Positions 19,222 through 28,167 of a DNA stretch of 64,000 nucleotides are shown here, in pieces. The position numbers and the translations under genes are program-made. Position 1 is the stretch's first letter. The number at the start of each line of letters is the position of its first letter. The notes beneath the pieces were generated by a model that was given only the letters and a program-made list of their open reading frames with translations, was not told the origin of the DNA and did not search any database. The DNA lies in NCBI GenBank assembly GCA_900319855.1, contig ONQC01000004.1, positions 62,001-126,000 of the forward strand, given 5' to 3'. The stretch comes from an uncultured Bacteroidales bacterium. GTDB lineage: Bacteria > Bacteroidota > Bacteroidia > Bacteroidales > UBA932.

Positions 19222-20379
19222 TTATTTCATAAGTGCACGAATCCGGCGGGAAAGCTCGGCGTTTTCATAGACTCCGACGAAGTCTTCCGCGTGGGGGCCA
19301 TAGGCGAACACCGGGACGATGATGCCGTTGTGGCCTTTCGTCGAGAAGTGGACCTTGACGTTGCGCTCCGCGAGGCTGCCGTCGATCAGGGTCAGACCGC
19401 CGGTGGCATGGTCGGCCGTCACGATGACCAGGGTGTGGCCGTCTTTCTCCGCCCACTGCAGGACCTTTCCGATGATCCGGTCGAACTCGAAGAACTCTTC
19501 GGCCATGTAGCCGACTTTGTTGCGGTGCGCCCAGTCGTCAATCTGGGATCCTTCGATCATCAGGAAGAAGCCTTTCTTGTTGTCCAGCAGCTCGATGGCT
19601 TTCATGGCGCTGTCTTCCAGGATGGGGCCGCGGTCGAGGACGGGCGGGCAGTCCAGCGGGGCGAACAGGCCCAGGAGCTTGCCGGAGCGGACGGCTTTCA
19701 GGTCTTCGTCGTTGTCCACGAAGGTATACCCCTTGGCCTGCATCTCGCGGATCAGGTTGCGGCCGTCTTCGCGCTGGTCCCAGAACTGGCGGCCGCCGCC
19801 GGTGATGAAGTCCACGCCGCTGTCGATATATTGGGCGGCGATGTCGGCTTCTTCGTGCCGGTCCTTGGAATGGCAGACGAAGTCGGCCGGGGTCGAATCG
19901 TTGATGCGGCAGGTCACGGCCACGCCGGTTTTCTTGCCCAGTCGCTGTGCATAGTGCAGCAGGCTCTCGACGGGCTTGCCGTCGTCATCCACGCCGATAT
20001 AGCCATACTTGGTCTTGATGCCGGAGGAGATGCCGGTGCCGCCCGCGCTGGAGTCGGTGACCAGCCGGTCGGAGGCCCAGGTGCGCGAATAGCCTGCAAC
20101 CGGGAAGTTGTCCAGGTTGAGGTGCCCGCCATTGAGGGTCCAGCCGACGCTGATCTGTTCCAGTCCCATGCCGTCGCCGACGAGGACGATGACGTTCTTG
20201 ATTTTCTTGGACTTGACAGGCTTTACGGAAACGGTTTGGTAGGGGACGGCGACCGTGTACTGGTCGTCTGCGCTGAACTTGTCGTCCGCATATTTGGAGA
20301 GGTCCCGGCCCTGGTCGGTCTGGGCGAATGCGGTCAGGCCGAAGCCGGCCCCCAGCAGCAGGAGGATGATCCTTTTCAT
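19222..20379 (-). CDS. secreted PhoA-type alkaline phosphatase
   Basis: A 385-aa protein with a Sec signal peptide (about 1-20). The alkaline phosphatase core is clear: VLVGDGMG (first metal aspartate, D69), VTDSSAGGTG (PROSITE-like nucleophile motif, Ser110), MIEGSQIDDWAHRN (metal ligands) and VTADHATGG (metal Asp/His). It hydrolyses phosphate monoesters in the periplasm or outside the cell. It lies between the GH2 and ROK kinase genes, an unusual place for a phosphatase in a glycan locus. Together with three histidine phosphatases encoded at 26-31 kb it suggests that the target glycan or a co-substrate carries phosphate. No Pho-type regulatory site was recognised. Confidence 0.9.
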   Translation of the reverse strand: MKRIILLLLGAGFGLTAFAQTDQGRDLSKYADDKFSADDQYTVAVPYQTVSVKPVKSKKIKNVIVLVGDGMGLEQISVGWTLNGGHLNLDNFPVAGYSRTWASDRLVTDSSAGGTGISSGIKTKYGYIGVDDDGKPVESLLHYAQRLGKKTGVAVTCRINDSTPADFVCHSKDRHEEADIAAQYIDSGVDFITGGGRQFWDQREDGRNLIREMQAKGYTFVDNDEDLKAVRSGKLLGLFAPLDCPPVLDRGPILEDSAMKAIELLDNKKGFFLMIEGSQIDDWAHRNKVGYMAEEFFEFDRIIGKVLQWAEKDGHTLVIVTADHATGGLTLIDGSLAERNVKVHFSTKGHNGIIVPVFAYGPHAEDFVGVYENAELSRRIRALMK

Positions 20380-20381
20380 GG

Positions 20382-22889
20382 CTACTTGCTGATTTCAAAG
20401 TGAACGTCGGTGGTTTCGGTTTTGCAGGACACGGTCTTGGACTGGCCGGGCAGCATTGCAAAGAAGTTGTCACTCCAATAAGCGGGGGCGATCAGCTGTC
20501 CATCAGCGTCTTTCGCCTCGAGGATGACCATCGGGGCGATGACGTCGGACTTGTTGGTGACCGTGATCCGGTCCCCGTCGACGGTCAGTTCCAGATCGGC
20601 TTTCTTGCCGGAGAAGACAAAGCCGAGGTCCGCGTAGCGGGTAATCGGCGTGACATACCAGTTGGTCTTGTCCCACTGGAATTCGGAATCCCTGGCAGGG
20701 AGGGCGTAGAAGTTGTCCGCCACAGGGGCCCCGTCAGGGGTCGTGAGGGTCAGGGCGACATAGTGCGGTTTGCCGTCGTAACGGCGCAGGTCGAAGGCCG
20801 GGATTACGTCGCGATAACCGACGGAAACGGTCCGGCTCTGCTTTCCGATCAGGTTGGAGGCGATGTCGTAGACCTTCACTTCGGCCACCAGGTCTTGTTT
20901 GTCACGGCCTTCATTGACGGCATAGACTTTCCGCTCGGCGTAGTCGAACAGCAGCTGGACCGGCTCGCAGGCCTTTTTGGTGCCGTAGTAGCCGGCCGTA
21001 GGGACGCCGTACCAGTCGTAGAGCTGCCAGTAGAGGGACGGCCAGGCGGAATTGAGCATCCACTGGACGATGCCGGTGGTTTTCGGGACGCGGACGCGGA
21101 AGGCTTCGAACATGGCGCGGGTGCCGTCATAGTCCACGGCGTAGGCCTTGCGGACGAAATCCTCCAGACCGTCGAAACCGCCGTACAATCCGCTGATGGT
21201 CTCCTGCAGCACTTTCGTCTTGTTCATCGCGGAACCGGAGGCGGTGCAGTGGTAGTCCCAGTCTTCGGAGAGCGGCCAGAGCTTGTCCTGCGGGATCATC
21301 TGGCGCAGCGAGCCCAGCTGCGGCAGGTTGGCGCCGATGCCGGTTTCCGTATTCCAGCCGAACGCGCCGCCGGCCTTTGTGTCGAGGTACCAGTAGTTCG
21401 GGGCGACATACTCATAGGGCCCTTCCATCTTGGAACCGGACCAGCCGCTGACCGTGCTGAGCTGGTTCTTTGCAGAATTGACGTACGGGCGGTATTCCTG
21501 CTGCCGGTAGATTTCCATGTACCGCTCTTCCAGGCCCGGGTTCGGGATCCGGTCGCTGCCGGTCATCCAGGCGATGACGGAGGCATGGTTGTGCAGGCGG
21601 ATGACCTGGTCGCGGAAATAATCCACGGCAAGATCTTCTGTCTCAGGGGTGTTGATGCAGCCCCAGTTCCGCACTTCCGGAAGGCCGCAGTAGTCTTCCC
21701 ATTCCCACTGGCAGCTGAAACCGACCAGGGCCATGACGCCGAGGCGGTCGCACAGGTCGTAGACCAGGTCGTCTTTGCCCCAGATGTTCTCGAAACGGAT
21801 GAGGTTCAGGTTCATGTCCCGGACATATTCGACCTGGCGGGAGAGGCTCTCGGGCGTATCGCGCAGGAAGATGTCGTCCGTCCAGCCGGCGCCCTTGAGG
21901 AGGATGTCCTTGCCGTTGAGGGTGAACTGACGGTAATTGTCCGCGGTCAGCCGGCTCTCGATCTTGCGGACGCCGAAGATTATGTCCTTCTTGTCCGATA
22001 ATTTGCCGTCCGTTTCCAGACGGCTGGAAAGGGTATACAGTTCCGGCGTTCCGAGGTCATGGGTCCACCATACACGGGGATTGTCCAGATGCAGGAGAGC
22101 GGCTTCGGACGGGGTCAGGGTCACGGTGCGGGTCTCGCCGGCATCGAGGGCGACCGGCAGGGAGGCCGTCCCGTAGTTGGTGTCTGAATGGGCCAGTTCG
22201 AGGGCCAGCGTCCCTTCGACCGGCTTATTCTCATGGTTCCGCAGGGTGACGCGGACTTCGAGGTCGGCTTTCTGGAGGGTTTCGGTGTCCAGGTTGGGGA
22301 TGACGAAGACATCCTCGATGCTGACAGCCCCGGTCGTATGCAGGGTGACGGGACGGACGATGCCCATGCTCTCGTCGATCGGACGGGGATTCCAGTCCAC
22401 GAAGCCGAGGTTCAGGTCGCCGGGCTGGGCGCGCTGGAGCCGGACTTCGAGGGTGTTCCGGCCCTTCAGCAGGGACGTGACGTCATAGACATATTTGCGG
22501 AAGGGACCGAAGGTGGAATCCGCCGAGGCGATCTGTTTGCCGTTGAGGAAGATGTCGGCACGGTAGTCCAGTCCGTCGAAGACCAGGTCCGTATGGGGAC
22601 CCTTGGGGGCGGGGAAAGTGGTTTTGTAGATCCAGGTATCGTCGAAGACGGTTTTGTCCACATCGGCATAGTTGCGGCCGACCATCAGGTCTTTGCCGAA
22701 ATACCCGGCCTGGTCCAGGACCCCGGCGACGGTCGAAGGGACCGTAGCCGCATAGTTTTCTTTGCCGGCGGAGCGGCTGAGGGTCCAGCCTTCGTTCAGG
22801 GAAAAGGTGTCACCCGGCTGGAGAAGGATGCCCGGATTCGCCGAACAAGCGGACAGGACCAGGGCGAAAAACCATGCGATTCTTTTCAT
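20382..22889 (-). CDS. GH2 lipoprotein, exo-beta-D-glucosaminidase-like
   Basis: An 835-aa protein counted from ATG 22887-22889, with lipobox VLSAC (Cys15). The GH2 plan is visible: a jelly-roll sugar-binding domain (about 25-190), an Ig-like domain (195-310), a TIM barrel (310-620) and C-terminal Ig domains. GSD with D446 and NTET with E515 are about 70 residues apart, as are the acid/base and nucleophile of exo-beta-D-glucosaminidases such as CsxA. YYGTKKACEPVQ and the missing standard beta-galactosidase NE motif also fit that branch. The predicted reaction is release of GlcN from the non-reducing end of chitosan oligomers. Beta-mannosidase is the main alternative. It is divergent from the GH20 gene and heads the phosphatase/ROK operon. 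Confidence 0.78.
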   Translation of the reverse strand: MKRIAWFFALVLSACSANPGILLQPGDTFSLNEGWTLSRSAGKENYAATVPSTVAGVLDQAGYFGKDLMVGRNYADVDKTVFDDTWIYKTTFPAPKGPHTDLVFDGLDYRADIFLNGKQIASADSTFGPFRKYVYDVTSLLKGRNTLEVRLQRAQPGDLNLGFVDWNPRPIDESMGIVRPVTLHTTGAVSIEDVFVIPNLDTETLQKADLEVRVTLRNHENKPVEGTLALELAHSDTNYGTASLPVALDAGETRTVTLTPSEAALLHLDNPRVWWTHDLGTPELYTLSSRLETDGKLSDKKDIIFGVRKIESRLTADNYRQFTLNGKDILLKGAGWTDDIFLRDTPESLSRQVEYVRDMNLNLIRFENIWGKDDLVYDLCDRLGVMALVGFSCQWEWEDYCGLPEVRNWGCINTPETEDLAVDYFRDQVIRLHNHASVIAWMTGSDRIPNPGLEERYMEIYRQQEYRPYVNSAKNQLSTVSGWSGSKMEGPYEYVAPNYWYLDTKAGGAFGWNTETGIGANLPQLGSLRQMIPQDKLWPLSEDWDYHCTASGSAMNKTKVLQETISGLYGGFDGLEDFVRKAYAVDYDGTRAMFEAFRVRVPKTTGIVQWMLNSAWPSLYWQLYDWYGVPTAGYYGTKKACEPVQLLFDYAERKVYAVNEGRDKQDLVAEVKVYDIASNLIGKQSRTVSVGYRDVIPAFDLRRYDGKPHYVALTLTTPDGAPVADNFYALPARDSEFQWDKTNWYVTPITRYADLGFVFSGKKADLELTVDGDRITVTNKSDVIAPMVILEAKDADGQLIAPAYWSDNFFAMLPGQSKTVSCKTETTDVHFEISK

Positions 22890-22919
22890 ATTCAAGTAGA
22901 TTTCGGATCCGATTTTTTG

Positions 22920-22927
22920 CAAAAATA
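22920..22927 (-). promoter_or_regulatory. -7 element of the GH2 operon promoter
   Basis: The minus strand reads TATTTTTG, a perfect TAnnTTTG -7 element, 30 bp upstream of the GH2 start codon. No clear -33 TTTG is seen at the usual distance, which would fit an activator-dependent promoter using the repeats at 22956-22987. Confidence 0.5.
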
Positions 22928-22955
22928 GGGTTTCAATCATGATTATTGGTAAATA

Positions 22956-22987
22956 TTTGCGTAATTAATGGTACATTTTGCGTAATT
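22956..22987 (+). promoter_or_regulatory. direct-repeat operator between divergent GH2 and GH20 promoters
   Basis: TTTGCGTAATT occurs twice in the same orientation, at 22956-22966 and 22977-22987, with starts 21 bp apart (two helical turns). This is the usual arrangement for an AraC-class protein bound as a dimer. The pair lies about 40-75 bp upstream of both predicted start sites, so one operator could serve both genes. The likely binder is the XylR-type regulator of the GH20 operon. Confidence 0.6.
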
Positions 22988-23013
22988 TTATTTAACGTTT
23001 TAATTTTTTATCC

Positions 23014-23021
23014 CATCTTTG
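23014..23021 (+). promoter_or_regulatory. -7 element of the GH20-regulator-phosphatase operon
   Basis: CATCTTTG followed by CG is one base off the TAnnTTTG consensus and lies 24 bp upstream of the GH20 ATG. TTTA at 22991-22994, 19 bp upstream, could be a weak -33 element. The position agrees with transcription starting near 23028, leaving a short leader. Confidence 0.45.
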
Positions 23022-23045
23022 CGTTGGTTACAAAAGTGTTTGACT

Positions 23046-25070
23046 ATGAGAGCAAAACGAATTCTATACCTATTATTATCGTGCGCGACGTGTCTGGCAT
23101 GCACAAATGCTCGTACGCAAATTGTGTGGACAGAGGGTGAAACTAATCCCGAGACCGGAAAAACCGTCCATACCCTCGAAATCCTGCATGCCCCCGCCGG
23201 TGCGGACTGGACCCTTTGGTTCAGCCAGTTCCGGACGCCCGTGACCATGGCCCCGGAGGCACCGGCCTCGATCGAACATGTCAGCGGGACCTTATACCGG
23301 GTCGCCCCCGCCGCCGGCTGTCCCGGCGGTGACCTGACGCTCCGCTACGAACAGGAGAAAGGGAAGGAGCCGGTGGCCGTGGACGTCTCCTACGTCTTCC
23401 AGCCCGCCGACCCGGTCCGTTCCTTCGAATACCATCCGGTAACGGTAACTGCGACGGACATGATCCCGCGCGTCAAGCGTTTCGACCTGCAGGAGGGAAC
23501 GACCGAGCTCTCCGCAACCCCGGGGAACGTCCGGTTCGTGGACGGCCAGGTGCCGGGCTGGTACCGGATCACGTTGGACGGCGGGATTGGCATCGAGGCG
23601 GCGGACGAAGACGGCGCCTGGTATGCGAAAGTTACCCTGGACAACCTCCGGCGCAGCGCCGCCGCCGTGTCCAACGGGGTGATTACCGACTGGCCGGACC
23701 TGCCGTACCGCGGCATCATGCTGGATGTCAGCCGGAATTTCACGAAGAAGGAAGATCTGCTGAAACTGCTCGATATCCTGGGCCATTACAAGGTCAATTA
23801 TTTCCACCTGCACATGGGAGACGATGAGGGATGGCGCGTTGAAATCGACGGCCTGCCCGAGCTGACTTCCTATGGCGCCTTCCGGGAAATCCCTGTCCTT
23901 CAGGAGGATGGATCCATCCTGGAACCGGACGCCCTGCAGCCGACCTATTGCATGGCCGCGGACCGCAATGACCTGGATTCCCCGGGGAACGGCTACTATT
24001 CCCATGCCGATTTCGTGGAGATTCTCCGCTATGCGTGGCAGCGCCGGATCCGTATCATCCCGGAATTCGATACGCCGGGCCATTCCCGCGCCGCGATCAA
24101 GGCCATGGAATACCGTGCCGCCCATACGGGAGACCGGTCGTACCTGCTCTCCGAACCGGAAGATACATCGGAATATGTTTCCGTACAGGATTATACGGAC
24201 AACGCCCTGAATGTCGCCCTGCCGACGACCTATGCGTTTATCGGGAAGGTTTTCGACGGCCTGATCGCCCTGTACAAGGAAGCGGGTGTGCCGCTGGATG
24301 CCATCCATGTGGGCGGCGACGAGGTGCCTGAGGGCGCCTGGACCGGATCTCCGACCTGTCAGGCCCTGATGGCCGAAACCGGCAGGAGCATCGGAGACCT
24401 GACGGACTACTATGTCGGCCGGGTGCTGGACCTGGCGGAGGAGCGCGGCATCAAGATCGCTGGCTGGCAGGAAGTCTGCCAGCATCTCGCCCCGGAAACG
24501 TTTGCGCGACTGAAGGAAAACCTTTTCTTCACCAACCTGTGGGCGGTCTCCCGCGGCCGGGATGAACTGGCCTACCGGCTGGCCAACGACGGGATCCGCG
24601 TCGTCCTGTCGAATTCTTCCAACAATTATTTCGACATGGCCTACAACGACAGCAAGCTGGAGCGCGGACATTCCTGGGCCTCCTTCATCGACGAGCGCCG
24701 TTCCTTCTCTTTCCTGCCGTTCAACATGTACCGCAGCGTCCGCTGGGACGACCATCGGCGCCTGACCGATATCTCCCGCTCTGACGAAGGCAAGACCGCC
24801 TTGCAGCCGCAGGCCCGCGGGAACATCCTGGGCGTGGAGGGACATCTCTGGGCGGAAACGCTCCGCAGCTTCGACCATGTGACCTATTACCTTTTCCCGA
24901 AGGCCCTGGGACTGTTCGAACGGGGCTGGAACGCCCATCCGGCGTGGGAGGGGTCGACCGTTTCGGATGATCCGGCTTTCATGGCGGACTTCGACCGGTT
25001 CTTCAGCATCGTGACGGATCACGAATATCCCTACTACGACAGTCTCGGCATTTCTTATCACCGGAACTAA
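23046..25070 (+). CDS. GH20 beta-N-acetylhexosaminidase lipoprotein
   Basis: A 674-aa protein counted from ATG 23046. A TTG-initiated extension from 23019 falls on the promoter and is rejected. The lipobox is CLAC (Cys19). An N-terminal beta domain and a GH20b domain (about 125-215) precede the GH20 barrel (about 220-610). YRGIMLDVSRNF, NYFHLHMGDDEGW and IPEFDTPGHS are classic GH20 strands, and HVGGDEVPEGAW holds the catalytic pair D425-E426. It removes terminal beta-GlcNAc from chitooligosaccharides by substrate-assisted catalysis. It is the first gene of an operon with the XylR-type regulator 3 bp downstream, and is divergent from the GH2 gene. Confidence 0.93.
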   Translation: MRAKRILYLLLSCATCLACTNARTQIVWTEGETNPETGKTVHTLEILHAPAGADWTLWFSQFRTPVTMAPEAPASIEHVSGTLYRVAPAAGCPGGDLTLRYEQEKGKEPVAVDVSYVFQPADPVRSFEYHPVTVTATDMIPRVKRFDLQEGTTELSATPGNVRFVDGQVPGWYRITLDGGIGIEAADEDGAWYAKVTLDNLRRSAAAVSNGVITDWPDLPYRGIMLDVSRNFTKKEDLLKLLDILGHYKVNYFHLHMGDDEGWRVEIDGLPELTSYGAFREIPVLQEDGSILEPDALQPTYCMAADRNDLDSPGNGYYSHADFVEILRYAWQRRIRIIPEFDTPGHSRAAIKAMEYRAAHTGDRSYLLSEPEDTSEYVSVQDYTDNALNVALPTTYAFIGKVFDGLIALYKEAGVPLDAIHVGGDEVPEGAWTGSPTCQALMAETGRSIGDLTDYYVGRVLDLAEERGIKIAGWQEVCQHLAPETFARLKENLFFTNLWAVSRGRDELAYRLANDGIRVVLSNSSNNYFDMAYNDSKLERGHSWASFIDERRSFSFLPFNMYRSVRWDDHRRLTDISRSDEGKTALQPQARGNILGVEGHLWAETLRSFDHVTYYLFPKALGLFERGWNAHPAWEGSTVSDDPAFMADFDRFFSIVTDHEYPYYDSLGISYHRN

Positions 25071-25073
25071 ACC

Positions 25074-26237
25074 ATGTTACGCCTGCTGATCATTTCCGAC
25101 TTTACGGAAGCATTCCCCAGCAAGCTTCTGAGCGGGATCGTACGGTATTCCCGCCGCAAGGAGCAGTGGGTCATCTGCCGCATGCCGCCGGCCTACAAAT
25201 CCCTCATCGGGATTCCCGGGGTCGTCAAGTGGGCGAAAGATTGGGGGGCGGATGCGGTCATCGGACAATTTGAGCAAAAAGACGATGTGGGGCTGTTTGC
25301 CCGCAACGGCATTGTCTGCGTCGCCCAGGATTTCAAGCAGCGTTTCAAGAACATCCCCAATATCACGGCGGATTACATCGGGACCGGCCGGATGGCCGCC
25401 CGGTATTACCTGGAACGCGGGTTCAAACATTTCGGTTTCTTCGGCTTCAACCAGGTCTGCTGGTCGGACGAGCGGTGCGAAGGATTCCGAAGGGAAGTGG
25501 AGAGCGCAGGCATTGGAGCCACGGTGCATATCTATAACCTGCAGGATATCGACCATCTGTGGTATTACGAGCGGGACAAACTTCGGGAGTGGCTCCGGTC
25601 GATCCCCAAACCGATCGGGATCATGGCCTGCGACGACAACCAGGGCAACAACCTGGTCGAGGCCTGCCATTCGGCCGGCGTGAAGATTCCGTCCGAGGTT
25701 TCCGTCATGGGCGTGGACAACGATGAACTCCTCTGCAGTCTCGGAAGTACGGCCTTGTCCAGTATTTATGTGGATATCGAGGACGGCGGTCACCGCACGG
25801 CGGAACTTATCGAGCAGCTCGTGACCAACCCGGATATCCGGGTCGGGGATGTCGTCCTGCGGCCGATAAAAGTCGTCGAACGGATTTCCACGGCCGCTTT
25901 CGCCACGGATGATGTCCAGATCCAGAAAGCGGTCAAGTTCATCCACCAGAATTACCAGAAAAAAATCTCGGTCAGCGACGTGATGGAAGAGGTCGCCCTG
26001 TCCCGGCGGCTGTTGGAGCGGCGTTTCAAGAGCGTGACGGGCCAGACCCTCTACCAGTATATTTCCGACCAGAAAATCCGGCACTTCGCCGAAATGCTTC
26101 ACGATACCAACGACCAGGTGGTGAATATCGCCCTGTCCCTGGGAGAGACGGATACCAAGAGCATTTCCCGCCGGTTCAAGCAAATCTACGGCTGTTCCCC
26201 GGTGGAATGGCGCGAAAAATTCCAGAAAAACCAGTAA
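25074..26237 (+). CDS. XylR-type transcriptional regulator (LacI-like sensor plus AraC HTH)
   Basis: A 387-aa cytoplasmic protein. Residues 1-275 form a periplasmic-binding-protein-like sensor of the LacI/Peripla_BP_3 type (ACDDNQGNNLVEACHSAGVKIP, then VMGVDNDELLCSLGS are the typical C-lobe motifs). Residues about 287-387 form an AraC-type double HTH ending ISRRFKQIYGCSPVEWRE. This is the XylR plan: the sensor binds a free sugar and the HTH activates transcription from direct repeats. It sits in the GH20 operon (TAA-ACC-ATG spacing) and is the only dedicated regulator of the glycan locus seen here; no hybrid two-component or ECF sigma regulator is present. TTTGCGTAATT repeats in the nearby promoters are its candidate sites. 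Confidence 0.9.
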   Translation: MLRLLIISDFTEAFPSKLLSGIVRYSRRKEQWVICRMPPAYKSLIGIPGVVKWAKDWGADAVIGQFEQKDDVGLFARNGIVCVAQDFKQRFKNIPNITADYIGTGRMAARYYLERGFKHFGFFGFNQVCWSDERCEGFRREVESAGIGATVHIYNLQDIDHLWYYERDKLREWLRSIPKPIGIMACDDNQGNNLVEACHSAGVKIPSEVSVMGVDNDELLCSLGSTALSSIYVDIEDGGHRTAELIEQLVTNPDIRVGDVVLRPIKVVERISTAAFATDDVQIQKAVKFIHQNYQKKISVSDVMEEVALSRRLLERRFKSVTGQTLYQYISDQKIRHFAEMLHDTNDQVVNIALSLGETDTKSISRRFKQIYGCSPVEWREKFQKNQ

Positions 26238-28165
26238 TGATCATGATTCGGAAACTTTTCATGACAATCCTGTCCCTCCTGGCCGTTTGCAGTCTCCGCG
26301 CCCAGCAGCCGGACCTCCTCCGTCAGCTTTCCGCCCATCCGGAGTACCTGGATGGTACGGATTATTTATGTCCTGCGGATGCGACGGACCTGACGCCTGC
26401 GCCGGAGGGCTATGAAGCCTTCTATATCAGCCATTATGGCCGCCATGGCGCCCGCTATGCCTGGCAGAGCGACCTGTACACGCGGCTTGAGAGCGTATTG
26501 AGGAAAGCCGGCAATAAAGAGAACCTGACGCCTCTCGGCGTGGATTACAAGGATCGTTTCGACCGGTTGTACCCTTCCGTGTACCACCGCACGGGCGACC
26601 TGTCACGCAAGGGATTCCGCCAGCAGGAAGCGCTGGCCGCCCGGATGTATGCCAACAATCCGGAAGTGTTCGGGGACGGCGCCGCCGTGCGGGCCTGGAC
26701 TTCTACGTCCACGCGCTGCGTGATGACCATGTCCGCTTTTTGCCTGGGACTGAAGGCTGCGAATCCGCAGCTGGATATCTTCGAGCATTTCGGGAAATAT
26801 TACCTGCCGGCCATCCTGCCGCTGGACGGCAGCAATCCTTTCCGCCAGGGGAAAATGACCCAGACCCCGCTGGCCTTTGACGAGACTTGGGAGCAGTATA
26901 TCGCACGGACGGTCGATTACAAGGCCATCCTGGCGCGTCTGTTCAAAGATCCGGACAAAGCATTGCCGGAAAAGGAACAGTGGGATTTCGTCTCTTATCT
27001 GTACTTCTTCGCCGCCGGTATGGCCAGCCTGGATACCGATCTGGTTTTCACGGACCTGTTTACCCCGGAGGAACGGATCGCCCTGTACCGGATCGACAAT
27101 TTCCAGTTCTATGCCAACGCCTGGCCGACGCACCTGGGCTACCTGCCCATCGTGGACGACCTGGTGGCCAAGGCGCAGGAGCGGATCGACAGCGGGGAAA
27201 AGGGAGCGGACCTGCGGTTCGGCCATGACTATACCTTCCTTCCGCTGCTGATGTGCCTGGGCGTCAACGGTTACGACCGCAGCGCCGTCTCCGGGGACGA
27301 CATCGAGAACATCTGCCGCCTGCAGGACGTGCCGATGGGGGCCAACCTGCATTTCGTCTTTTACCGGAACAAAACCTCCGACAGGATTCTGTTCAAGGTC
27401 CTGTTGAACGGCCGGGAAGCCCGGCTGCCCATCACGGCTGCGGACGGGCCGTATTATGATTGGGAAACCTTTAAGCGGGCCCAGGCCTACCGCCCTGTCA
27501 TGGGTGAGGTGGAAACGGTCCGTACGACGGTACCGGAAGTCTCCGGCCTGTGCCCGAGCCCGGACGGGAAGGGCCTGCTGGCCGCTTCCGACGAGGACGG
27601 TATCTACCAGGTGACCCTGAGCGGCGAGACTCTCCCGTTCTATATTGAAAGCGGGATGGACTGCGAAGCCGTGACCATCGATCCGAAGACGCGGGATGTC
27701 TATTACGTCGTGGAAGGCAAGCAGGAAGTCCGCCGGCTCAAGGCGCCGAAATACAAGAAATCCGAGCTGCTCTATGTGCTGAAGGACGCCGGCTACGGGA
27801 CGAATTCCGGATTGGAAGGCCTGACGTGGTATCAGGACGGCACCTTGCTGGTGGGCAACCAGGACAGTCCGAACCTGCTGGTGACCTATTCCCTGAAAAA
27901 GGGCGAGGTCTCCCGCCGGGTTCTGACAGATACCAAGGAGATCGCGGACCTGTGCTACGACCCGGTGCGGGATGTGCTTTGGATCGCGGACAGCGATGCC
28001 CGGACGATCAACCTCTGCACCCTGGAGGGCGATGTGCTGAAGTCTTTCCCCGTCCCGTTCATCGACAATGGGGAGGGCCTGTACGTCGATCATGAAAACC
28101 AGTGCATCTGGGTCGGCGACGATACCACTTCCAAACTGTATAAGATTCATTTCAGCAACTTATAG
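26237..28165 (+). CDS. histidine-type phosphatase fused to a C-terminal propeller-like domain
   Basis: A 642-aa protein starting at ATG 26237, which overlaps the regulator stop (TAATG); ATG 26243 is equally possible. A signal peptide (to about residue 23) precedes a histidine acid phosphatase domain (about 25-430). HYGRHGAR at 66-73 holds the nucleophile His70, and FGHD near 330 is the C-terminal HD proton-donor motif. Residues about 428-642 do not belong to the phosphatase. They contain repeated beta units (VSGLCPSPDGKGLLAASD, EAVTIDPKTRDVYYVV, GLEGLTWYQDGTLLVGN, LCYDPVRDVLWIAD, EGLYVDHENQCIWVGDD) like an SdiA-regulated (YjiK) or phytase-like beta-propeller. The phosphatase part may act on inositol phosphates or sugar phosphates; the propeller could be a second phosphatase or a binding module. 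Confidence 0.82.
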   Translation: MIMIRKLFMTILSLLAVCSLRAQQPDLLRQLSAHPEYLDGTDYLCPADATDLTPAPEGYEAFYISHYGRHGARYAWQSDLYTRLESVLRKAGNKENLTPLGVDYKDRFDRLYPSVYHRTGDLSRKGFRQQEALAARMYANNPEVFGDGAAVRAWTSTSTRCVMTMSAFCLGLKAANPQLDIFEHFGKYYLPAILPLDGSNPFRQGKMTQTPLAFDETWEQYIARTVDYKAILARLFKDPDKALPEKEQWDFVSYLYFFAAGMASLDTDLVFTDLFTPEERIALYRIDNFQFYANAWPTHLGYLPIVDDLVAKAQERIDSGEKGADLRFGHDYTFLPLLMCLGVNGYDRSAVSGDDIENICRLQDVPMGANLHFVFYRNKTSDRILFKVLLNGREARLPITAADGPYYDWETFKRAQAYRPVMGEVETVRTTVPEVSGLCPSPDGKGLLAASDEDGIYQVTLSGETLPFYIESGMDCEAVTIDPKTRDVYYVVEGKQEVRRLKAPKYKKSELLYVLKDAGYGTNSGLEGLTWYQDGTLLVGNQDSPNLLVTYSLKKGEVSRRVLTDTKEIADLCYDPVRDVLWIADSDARTINLCTLEGDVLKSFPVPFIDNGEGLYVDHENQCIWVGDDTTSKLYKIHFSNL

Positions 28166-28167
28166 AC

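Noticed and set aside
23019..23045. TTG start adding nine residues to the GH20 protein
   Set aside because: It falls on the predicted -7 element and would spoil the lipoprotein signal peptide that begins at ATG 23046.
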